NCBI GenBank assembly: GCA_030695265.1
Contig: JAUYTA010000116.1
Span: 1-14,970, forward strand
Source of the DNA: Bacteroidota bacterium
Lineage (GTDB): Bacteria > Bacteroidota > Bacteroidia > Bacteroidales > Prolixibacteraceae
Length of the DNA stretch: 14,970 nt
Direction: 5' to 3'
The notes beneath the pieces are model-generated. The model worked only from the letters and a program-made list of their open reading frames with translations, had not been told where the DNA came from and made no database searches. Made by a program: the position numbers and the translations under genes. The first letter of the stretch is position 1, and each line of letters begins with the position of its first letter. Below are positions 9,211 through 14,970 of this stretch, one piece after another.

Positions 9211-9250
9211 AAAAATAACCACCTGCAATTTTCGGCAGGTGGTTATTTTT
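9211..9250 (+). terminator. Intrinsic terminator after the susC-susD pair
   Basis: A perfect 16-bp stem (9211-9226 with 9235-9250; core AACCACCTGC/GCAGGTGGTT) encloses an 8-base loop. The stem ends in A5 on the left and T5 on the right, so it can act in both directions. It starts 17 bases after the SusD stop and ends 21 bases before the next start codon, so it either ends the susCD transcript or lowers expression of the enzyme genes downstream. Confidence 0.85.
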
Positions 9251-9271
9251 AAATGTTCTTTTTTACTGAAA

Positions 9272-10342
9272 ATGAAAAACATCCGTTTGTGTATAATCTG
9301 TATTCTTGGATTTACCCTGCAAAATTGTTCTCCGGAAAAGAAAACTGATCTTTTTCCGGATGGAACTAAAATACCCGTTTGGTTTTCGGAGGTGACAAAA
9401 ATAAAATTGGAAGATCTCGGCAAACAATTTAATATTTCAGAATTAGGAGCAATTGACGACAGTACGGTAATTCAAACTGCTATTATTCAAAAGGCAATAG
9501 ATGACGCTCATAGTCAGGGCGGTGGAGTTGTTGTTATACCCGAAGGAACCTTCCTGAGCGGGGCTTTGTTTTTCAAACCAAATATCCATTTGTATTTATC
9601 AGAAGGCGCGGTTTTAAAAGGTTCTGACAATATAGCTGACTATCCTTTTATTCCGTCAAGAATGGAGGGGCAGAGCATCGATTATTTTGCAGCGCTCGTA
9701 AATGCTTATAGTGTTGATGGATTCACTATTTCAGGAAAAGGGACAATTGACGGAAACGGGTTGAAATATTGGGAAGCCTTCTGGCAAAGACGAAAAGAAA
9801 ACCCAAAATGCACCAATCTTGAAGTTTCCAGACCGCGTTTGGTATTTATTTGGAATTGTGACAATGTACAGGTTCAGGATGTTTCGCTCCACAATTCAGG
9901 ATTTTGGACCAGCCATTATTACCAGTGCAACAATGTCAAGATTCTGGATTTGCATATTTTTTCGCCGCACGAACCGGTAAAAGCGCCAAGTACCGATGCC
10001 ATCGATGTTGATGTATGTTCGAATGTGCTGATCAAAGGATGTTATATTGAAAACATTAAAGGTCAGGCATACAGCATGATTTATATAAAGCCATGGACAC
10101 AGTTTTTTGATTTAAAAGGAAGAGAAGATGTTCCCTTGTCCTATTCTGAAAACATCACTTTGAGAAACATAGAACTCGACTGCGAGGTATTTTTTGATAT
10201 GGCCATTACTGAACATGACCGGCTTTCTGATTTTACTTTCGACAATCTGAAAATCACTGCAAAAAATGATGCCTACGACAAAGGATTGATAAAAGGATTA
10301 TCCCTTTCAAATGTGATGGTTAACGGCAAATTAATTGAATAA
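9272..10342 (+). CDS. GH28 polygalacturonase-like lipoprotein lacking its catalytic core (internal in-frame deletion)
   Basis: GH28 enzymes hydrolyse alpha-1,4-galacturonosyl bonds on a right-handed beta-helix. A lipoprotein signal ends LQNC (Cys19). Family segments are AIIQKAIDDAHSQGGGVVVI, PEGTFLSGALFFKPNIHLYL, ISGKGTIDGNG, RPRLVFIWNCDNV and APSTDAIDVDVCSNVLIKGCYI, with Asp242 and Asp245 in the N/STD-type motif. Immediately after GCYI (about residue 259) the sequence jumps to ENIKGQAYSMIYIKPW and QFFDLKGR. In relatives as I remember them, roughly 90 residues sit here and carry the catalytic DD, the GHG-equivalent and the RIK-equivalent motifs; none is present. At 356 residues the protein is also short for this group. 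The frame is intact, so a folded but inactive protein could be made. The open frame extends to a GTG at 9239, but that lies in the terminator stem, so I used the ATG at 9272. Confidence 0.82.
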   Translation: MKNIRLCIICILGFTLQNCSPEKKTDLFPDGTKIPVWFSEVTKIKLEDLGKQFNISELGAIDDSTVIQTAIIQKAIDDAHSQGGGVVVIPEGTFLSGALFFKPNIHLYLSEGAVLKGSDNIADYPFIPSRMEGQSIDYFAALVNAYSVDGFTISGKGTIDGNGLKYWEAFWQRRKENPKCTNLEVSRPRLVFIWNCDNVQVQDVSLHNSGFWTSHYYQCNNVKILDLHIFSPHEPVKAPSTDAIDVDVCSNVLIKGCYIENIKGQAYSMIYIKPWTQFFDLKGREDVPLSYSENITLRNIELDCEVFFDMAITEHDRLSDFTFDNLKITAKNDAYDKGLIKGLSLSNVMVNGKLIE

Positions 10343-10345
10343 AAA

Positions 10346-11116
10346 ATGAAGATACTATTAATCAGCATTTTATGTGTTTTAGTATTGACAACTATTGCAC
10401 AATTGCCTCCAGTGAATCCAGGGGTATATCGTTGGGCAGACCGTCCTGTAAAAATCAGTGAGGACAGAGAGTCTGGTGTTTTTCTTGAAGGAACATCTCC
10501 ACATTTCGAATACATTAAAATTCATGCCACCACACAATATCCGGGCGCCAAACCAGGTCCGGCGCATGCCAATAAGGATACTGAAGAATTGATTATTGTG
10601 AAAGAAGGTACAATGAAAGTGACCATCGACGGGAAGAGTTCAATTCTGGGTGCAGGCGGTGTTGTTCTGATAATGCCTCAGCAAATGCAGTCTCTTGAAA
10701 ATATTGGTAACAGCAAACTTTCGTATTATGCCATGAAGTATAAGTCGAAAAAACCGAAGAACATCGAACGGGGAATTGCCGGAGGGGGATCGCTAATGCT
10801 AAATGCTGACTCTCTTACATTTAAACCGAGTGAACGTGGCGGAAGCCGTGCTTATTTCGATAGGGCTACTGCGATGTGCGAAAGAATGGAAATGCATGTC
10901 ACGCAATTGAATAAAAAGGGACCAAGTCATAATCCTCATTCCCATATAGAAACCGAAATAATTCTGGTTACATCGGGTAAAACTGAAATGACAATTGATG
11001 GCAAGGAATTTAAAGCTGGAGAAGGTGATTTTTATTTCATAAATTCTGAATTGTTTCATGGCGTGCGCAATGCAAGTGATCAACCATGCACTTATTTTGC
11101 CTTCAAGTGGAAATGA
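10346..11116 (+). CDS. Secreted bicupin protein, possible uronate-processing role
   Basis: 256 residues with a signal peptide (about residues 1-18, MKILLISILCVLVLTTIA) and two cupin barrels. The C-terminal cupin has a complete metal site: motif 1 HSHIETEIILVTSG with His198, His200 and Glu204, and motif 2 GEGDFYFINSELFHGVRN with His238. The N-terminal cupin keeps His74 and Glu80/81 (PAHANKDTEELIIVKEG), but its motif 2 reads MPQQMQSLENIGN with no histidine, so that site looks incomplete. It starts 3 bases after the GH28 stop, so co-transcription is likely. Single-domain cupins of the KdgF type convert unsaturated uronates to the linear keto form in pectin pathways. A similar role outside the cytoplasm is inference from context; sugar binding or isomerisation are alternatives. 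Confidence 0.85.
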   Translation: MKILLISILCVLVLTTIAQLPPVNPGVYRWADRPVKISEDRESGVFLEGTSPHFEYIKIHATTQYPGAKPGPAHANKDTEELIIVKEGTMKVTIDGKSSILGAGGVVLIMPQQMQSLENIGNSKLSYYAMKYKSKKPKNIERGIAGGGSLMLNADSLTFKPSERGGSRAYFDRATAMCERMEMHVTQLNKKGPSHNPHSHIETEIILVTSGKTEMTIDGKEFKAGEGDFYFINSELFHGVRNASDQPCTYFAFKWK

Positions 11117-11197
11117 TTTTGAAGGACCTGGCCGAAAAAGTGAAAAAAAGCCGGATAACATTTCTGGATTGAAACAAATTTCTGAAATATAGATAAT

Positions 11198-11993
11198 ATG
11201 AAAAAATATACGTTAATCGCATTGTTTCTGATGGTTGCCGGTTTATTAACCGGGATGGTCGCAGAGAAAAAGAGACCGGTCAAGGTATTTCTGGCCGGTG
11301 ATTCAACATGTGCAAATTATGCGCTGGAAGATGATTACCAAACAAAACGGTTTCCGCAAACCGGTTGGGGACAGGTATCTCAGCAGTTTTTCAGGAAAGA
11401 CAGTCTGGAGCTGGTTGGCGGAATAATTCAAGCTGACAGTGTGATTGTTGATGATCGCGCGAAAGGTGGCCGAAGTACCCGTTCTTTTTTTTCAGGAAGG
11501 ACGATGGAGAGGCATCACCGATGAGTTACAACCCGGCGATTTGGTTCTTATCCAGTTTGGGCACAACGATGCGTCAAAAGAAAAAACCGAACGATACGTT
11601 GATATTGACGGTTACAAAGAATTTTTACGTCTCTATGTTTTGCAAACCCGGCAAAAGGGTGGAATCCCTGTTCTGTTAACTCCGGTGAACCGCAACTATC
11701 CATGGGAAGATGGTGTATTGAAAAATTGTCATGGAGAATATCCGCAAGCGGTGAAAGACATTGCTGCTGAAATGAAGGTTTCGCTTATTGATCTGACCCG
11801 GTTGTCGTGCGGCTTTTTCACGAAAAAAGGACAGGAATATTCGACGGCAAACTATTTTATGAATCTGCCTGCAAATAAGTATCAGGCCTATCCCGATGGA
11901 CAAAAGGACAATACCCACTTTCAGACTGCCGGGGCGCAAGCGGTTGCACAACTGGTTTTTGACGGATTGAAGAAATTGAAAAATAGAAATTGA
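11198..11993 (+). pseudogene. Rhamnogalacturonan acetylesterase (CE12-type SGNH hydrolase), frameshifted
   Basis: Removes acetyl groups from rhamnogalacturonan when intact. The first part (11198-11524) has a signal peptide, the nucleophile block FLAGDSTCANYA (Ser36) and the RAKGGRSTRSF block. It then leaves frame and stops early. The second part, in another frame from about 11485 to 11993, continues with EGRWRGITDELQPGD, LIQFGHNDA (oxyanion Asn) and the catalytic DNTHF dyad (His codon at 11916). Removing one T from the eight-T run at 11485-11492 joins the halves as RSTRSFFQEGRWRG, matching the family order, to give a product of about 264 residues. All SGNH blocks are then present, so the break is recent, a sequencing or assembly error, or a slippage site. 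The gene is 81 bases after the bicupin. The first ATG of the second frame (11445) is not a real start. Confidence 0.88.
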
Positions 11994-12020
11994 TGTTATG
12001 TAGTCTGACTTTTGAGGAGA

Positions 12021-12106
12021 ACTCACCCCAATCCTCGCGAGCTCGGATTCCCCCTCTCTTTTGAAAGAGAGGGGAAAGCCCCGAATTTTCGGGGCTAGGG
12101 GTGAGT
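12021..12106. repeat. Multi-hairpin intergenic palindromic element
   Basis: An outer 9-bp stem (ACTCACCCC at 12021-12029 with GGGGTGAGT at 12098-12106) encloses three inner structures. These are a short palindromic segment, ATCCTCGCGAGCTCGGAT (12031-12048); an 11-bp hairpin with a 2-base loop (CCCCTCTCTTT at 12051-12061 with 12064-12074); and a 9-bp hairpin with a 2-base loop (AGCCCCGAA at 12077-12085 with 12088-12096). The GC-rich composition contrasts with the AT-rich flanks. It lies between two same-strand genes. It resembles REP/MITE-like extragenic elements and could block read-through or protect mRNA ends; there is no T-tract directly after it. Confidence 0.8.
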
Positions 12107-12134
12107 AGATTAATAAACTAATGATGAATTCAAG

Positions 12135-14057
12135 ATGATGAAATGGATTAGCCTTTTTGTTTTGGCATTTTGCCTGATTGGACTGGTATCGAGTGCACAG
12201 CTTGTTACCATCGATGGCATTCCGCGCGATACTTCGTTTACACCGTACATGGCCTGGATCAAAATCAAAAAAGAATTTCCGCAGGTTCAAATAGTCAAGC
12301 CAATTTTGCCTGAAGGAGTAGTTGCGGAAAAAGATATTGTTTATGCCACTCTGCCCGAAACGGCTTATGGGAAGCGCGAATTGCACCTCGATTTGTTTCG
12401 TCCGGAGAAACCCGGGAAATACCCCGCCCTGATCCATATTTTTGGTGGAGGCTGGCGTTCGGGAAACAAATCTATGCAGGTTCCGATGGCTCAACAAATA
12501 GCAGCAAAGGGATATGTTACAGCATCGGTTGAATACCGTCTTTCGCCCGAAGCGCTTTATCCGGCAGCAGTTTACGACATTAAGGCTGCCATTCGGTTTT
12601 TACGGGCCAATGCTGCAAAATACAACATCGATCCGGATAAAATTGCCATTACCGGAAGTTCGGCAGGCGGACAACTGGCCGCTTTGGTTGGAGCAACTTC
12701 CGGAGTAGAAAAGCTGGAGGGCAGTGGCGGGAATCCCGGAGTTTCTTCGGCAGTTCAGGCCATTATTGATATGGATGGTGTACTGGATTTTGACACGCCA
12801 GACGAAAAAGACAAAGACGAAGAAACTGCCAAGCGTTCGGCAGGTGCATTGTGGTTCGGAGCCACATTCCGCGAAGCTCCTGAAAAGTGGAAGGAAGCAT
12901 CGGCAATTCATTATGTGGGGCCAAAAACACCGCCCATGCTTTTCATCAACAGCGCTTTGCCCCGGTTTCATTATGGGCGCGACAGTGTGATTGCGGTTCT
13001 GGATAAGCATGGGATTTATTCAGAAGTTCACACCATCGAAAATACGCCGCATCCGTTTTGGCTGTTTCATCCGTGGTTTGAACCGACTGTTGGTTATATG
13101 GTAAATTTTCTGGATAAAGTATTAAGTTTTCATTCGAAGGCCGAAAACTACGATTTTACAGTGGCTCCCGATGGTTCCGGAAACTTCACTTCCATACAAA
13201 AAGCCATTGATGCCAGCAAAGCATTTTCCGATTCAAGGGTTCGCATTTTCGTAAAAAACGGAACCTACAAGGAAAAGCTGGTGGTTCCCTCGTGCAACAG
13301 TCATTTGTCGATTATTGGCGAAAGTGCAGAAAAGACCATTATTTCGTTTGACGATTATTTCGATAAAATCAACCGTGGCCGGAACAGCACATTTTACACT
13401 TACACACTGAAAGTGGAAGCCAATGATTTCCACCTTGAAAATATTACCGTTGAAAATACAGCAGGGCCTGTTGGACAAGCTGTTGCGCTGCATGTTGAGG
13501 GTGACCGCTGTGTTTTTATCAATTGCCGGTTTTTGGGCAATCAGGATACTGTTTATGCTGCCGGAAGGTTTAGCCGTCAGTTTTTTTTGAATTGTTATGT
13601 GGAAGGTACAACCGATTTTATTTTTGGTGAGGCAACTGCTCTTTTTGAATCCTGCGAGTTACATGCCAAAGCCAATTCATTCCTCACCGCAGCCAGCACT
13701 CCTGAAGGAAAACCGTTTGGTTTTGTTTTCCTGAAATGCAAAATAACCGCCGATTCAGGAGTAACGAAAGTTTACCTCGGTCGTCCGTGGCGAAGTTTTG
13801 CCAAAGTTGCCTTCCTGAATTGTGAAATGGGTTCTTTTATCGCTCCTGAAGGTTGGGACAACTGGGCGAAAGCAGAGAATGAGAAAACGGCAGTTTTTGC
13901 TGAATATAGTAATTCCGGTGCAGGGGCAAACCGCTCTAAACGGGTTTCGTGGTCGCACGGGTTGAGCGCGGAAAAAGCGTCGATCTTCAGCAGAGAAAAT
14001 ATATTTGCTCCCATGGGATGGGAAATTCCGCAGGAAAATAAATGGTATGAAATATAA
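12135..14057 (+). CDS. Fused alpha/beta-hydrolase esterase and CE8 pectin methylesterase
   Basis: 640 residues with a signal peptide (about residues 1-21, ending SSAQ). The N-terminal domain (about 60-330) is an alpha/beta-hydrolase esterase with oxyanion motif HIFGGGW (101-107), nucleophile elbow GSSAGG (Ser176), probable acid Asp283 and His306 (TPHPFW). The C-terminal domain (about 340-640) is a pectin methylesterase beta-helix starting FTVAPDGSGNFTSIQKAIDA and carrying all four CE8 motifs: GTYKEKL (near 376), GQAVALH, QDTVY (Gln470/Asp471) and DFIFG (Asp494), plus LGRPWR (Arg550/Trp552). It probably removes methyl esters through CE8 and another ester, perhaps acetyl, through the first domain; the second specificity is inferred. 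The linkage is in one clean frame with no sign of an error at the junction. Its stop codon overlaps the repeat at 14056. Confidence 0.93.
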   Translation: MMKWISLFVLAFCLIGLVSSAQLVTIDGIPRDTSFTPYMAWIKIKKEFPQVQIVKPILPEGVVAEKDIVYATLPETAYGKRELHLDLFRPEKPGKYPALIHIFGGGWRSGNKSMQVPMAQQIAAKGYVTASVEYRLSPEALYPAAVYDIKAAIRFLRANAAKYNIDPDKIAITGSSAGGQLAALVGATSGVEKLEGSGGNPGVSSAVQAIIDMDGVLDFDTPDEKDKDEETAKRSAGALWFGATFREAPEKWKEASAIHYVGPKTPPMLFINSALPRFHYGRDSVIAVLDKHGIYSEVHTIENTPHPFWLFHPWFEPTVGYMVNFLDKVLSFHSKAENYDFTVAPDGSGNFTSIQKAIDASKAFSDSRVRIFVKNGTYKEKLVVPSCNSHLSIIGESAEKTIISFDDYFDKINRGRNSTFYTYTLKVEANDFHLENITVENTAGPVGQAVALHVEGDRCVFINCRFLGNQDTVYAAGRFSRQFFLNCYVEGTTDFIFGEATALFESCELHAKANSFLTAASTPEGKPFGFVFLKCKITADSGVTKVYLGRPWRSFAKVAFLNCEMGSFIAPEGWDNWAKAENEKTAVFAEYSNSGAGANRSKRVSWSHGLSAEKASIFSRENIFAPMGWEIPQENKWYEI

Positions 14058-14205
14058 CCACATAGATACATAGGTCACATAGAAAATTAAAAATAGACTT
14101 TTTCATTTAGGATTGACTTTGCAGTACAGAAATATTACACAATGGCATTAAACCACTCGTGAAACATTGAATAAAAAACTATGTGTTCTATGTGTCTATG
14201 TGGTT
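14056..14205. repeat. Intergenic inverted repeat, copy B (27-bp arms, 96-nt spacer)
   Basis: The left arm (14056-14082) and the right arm (14179-14205) are reverse complements at 24 of 27 positions. The left arm matches copy A (445-471) at 26 of 27 positions and the match extends into the following A-rich bases. The TAA stop of the upstream gene shares two bases with the arm, just as the stop of the first gene lies in copy A. The 96-base spacer has no convincing open frame. The remainder up to the next start (14206-14232) is A/T-rich leader. Confidence 0.8.
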
Positions 14206-14232
14206 GAATATAAACATAAAAAAACTAAAAAT

Positions 14233-14970
14233 ATGAACCAATTTTATTCACTTTGTTTGATCTTAACTGTTGCTTTATCGTGGAATACGGCAGCACAAAC
14301 AACCAACTCGCTATCCAAAGTTTGGGTGGCCGATAATGGCGACGGAACCTATACCAATCCGGTGTTGTACGCCGATTACTCCGATCCCGATGCGGTTCGC
14401 GTTGGCGATGATTTTTACCTAACTGCGTCGTCTTTCAACTGTATTCCGGGCTTGCCCATCTTGCACTCGCGCGATTTGGTCAACTGGAAACTGATCGCAC
14501 ATGCATTGCCGAAACAGCCGCCATTTGATGTGTTCGACAAAGTTCAGCATGGCGGTGGTGTTTGGGCTCCCTGCATCCGCTATCACAAAAACGAATTCTA
14601 CATTTATTATCCTGATCCCGATTTTGGAATATACATGGTAAAGGCAACCAATCCTGCAGGTCCGTGGTCGGAACCTTTGCTGGTTCAGGGCGGGAAAGGC
14701 TTGATTGATCCTTCGCCACTTTGGGACGATGACGGAAAAGCTTACCTCGTTTATGCTTTGGCCGGAAGTCGTGCCGGTGTGAAAAGTATAATTCTCGTAA
14801 ACCGCATGAACCCTGAAGGAACAAAACTGATTGGTAACAGTGTAATGGTTTTCGACGGACACAAAGATCATCCAACGGTTGAAGGGCCAAAATTTTACAA
14901 ACGAAATGGCTATTATTACATTTTTGCCCCGGCTGGCGGAGTGGCCACCGGCTGGCAACTGGTGCTGCGA
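14233..14970 (+). CDS. GH43-family glycosidase (beta-xylosidase/arabinofuranosidase-like), 3' truncated by window edge
   Basis: The ATG at 14233 opens a frame that stays open for 246 codons to the right edge. A signal peptide ends about residue 21 (NTAA-QTT). A five-bladed beta-propeller of the GH43 type follows, with all three catalytic acids recognisable: Asp51 in YADYSDPDAVRVGDDFYL (base), Asp159 in LIDPSPLWDDDG (pKa modulator) and Glu217 in TVEGPKFY (acid). The segment FNCIPGLPILHSRDLVNW fits the substrate-pocket region. Members act on arabinose or xylose side chains, which occur on rhamnogalacturonan I. The C-terminus, including any beta-sandwich domain, lies outside the window. The substrate cannot be decided from this half. 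It follows copy B of the inverted repeat and is probably part of the same locus. Confidence 0.9.
   Translation, partial: MNQFYSLCLILTVALSWNTAAQTTNSLSKVWVADNGDGTYTNPVLYADYSDPDAVRVGDDFYLTASSFNCIPGLPILHSRDLVNWKLIAHALPKQPPFDVFDKVQHGGGVWAPCIRYHKNEFYIYYPDPDFGIYMVKATNPAGPWSEPLLVQGGKGLIDPSPLWDDDGKAYLVYALAGSRAGVKSIILVNRMNPEGTKLIGNSVMVFDGHKDHPTVEGPKFYKRNGYYYIFAPAGGVATGWQLVLR

Noticed and set aside
11113..11172. 19-codon ORF overlapping the bicupin stop by ATGA
   Set aside because: The overlap looks like translational coupling, but the peptide is very short, has no recognisable features and lies in an AT-rich gap, so chance is the simpler reading.
12021..12106. Possible integron attC site
   Set aside because: It is strongly folded, but no integrase-type core sites (GTTRRRY) or cassette array are seen.
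11676..12497. Open frame of 273 codons on the minus strand
   Set aside because: It crosses the acetylesterase, the palindromic element and the start of the esterase fusion on the opposite strand. It has no recognisable motifs and is rich in residues typical of antisense frames.
13581..13588. Second run of eight T, inside the pectin methylesterase domain
   Set aside because: The frame continues correctly through it with CE8 motifs on both sides, so there is no frameshift.
14419..14958. Minus-strand open frame of 179 codons at the right edge
   Set aside because: It lies fully antisense to the GH43 gene, whose three catalytic motifs are clear.
1..14970. Undescribed defence, mobile or signalling system
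   Set aside because: Every gene has a recognisable carbohydrate-uptake or pectin-degradation family; no nucleases, toxins, transposases, CRISPR repeats or regulators were seen.

Overview
The window reads as part of a pectin/rhamnogalacturonan utilisation locus (PUL) from a member of the Bacteroidota. The evidence is a SusC/SusD pair, C-terminal type IX secretion (T9SS) sorting tails, Bacteroidota-style lipoprotein signals, AT-rich sequence instead of Shine-Dalgarno motifs ahead of the starts, and several secreted pectin-active enzyme families in a row. All genes supported here are on the + strand. The genus cannot be fixed from the sequence; an environmental Marinilabiliales-type organism is a guess.

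Layout. (1) 2-454 is the 3' end of a secreted protein whose linker and tail match the next gene. (2) 525-2222 is a PL1-type pectate lyase with a T9SS tail. (3) 2414-3616 is a GH105 unsaturated rhamnogalacturonyl hydrolase lipoprotein. (4) 3764-7096 and 7133-9193 are the SusC-like TonB-dependent transporter and the SusD-like binding lipoprotein, closed by a strong hairpin at 9211-9250. (5) 9272-10342 is a GH28 polygalacturonase-like lipoprotein that appears to have lost its catalytic core through an in-frame deletion. (6) 10346-11116 is a secreted bicupin. (7) 11198-11993 is a CE12-type rhamnogalacturonan acetylesterase broken by a frameshift in a run of eight T. (8) 12135-14057 is a fused alpha/beta-hydrolase esterase plus CE8 pectin methylesterase. 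(9) 14233-14970 is the 5' part of a GH43 glycosidase that runs off the right edge. No regulator (hybrid two-component system, ECF sigma/anti-sigma pair, AraC), tRNA, rRNA, transposase or CRISPR array was seen.

Inferred pathway: the esterases strip methyl and acetyl groups. The cell-surface or secreted PL1 lyase cuts the galacturonan backbone. SusD captures and SusC imports the oligosaccharides. GH105, GH28 and GH43 trim them in the periplasm or at the surface, and the bicupin may act on unsaturated uronates.

I did not find an undescribed system; the gene content is a recognisable pectin PUL. The points worth a second look are the two lesions in neighbouring genes (GH28 deletion, CE12 frameshift), two kinds of intergenic palindromic repeat (a 27-bp-arm inverted repeat at two loci abutting stop codons, and a compact multi-hairpin element), the esterase fusion, and the secreted bicupin. 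No gene-free stretch exceeds 300 bases; the longest, 2223-2413, holds nothing I can name with confidence.
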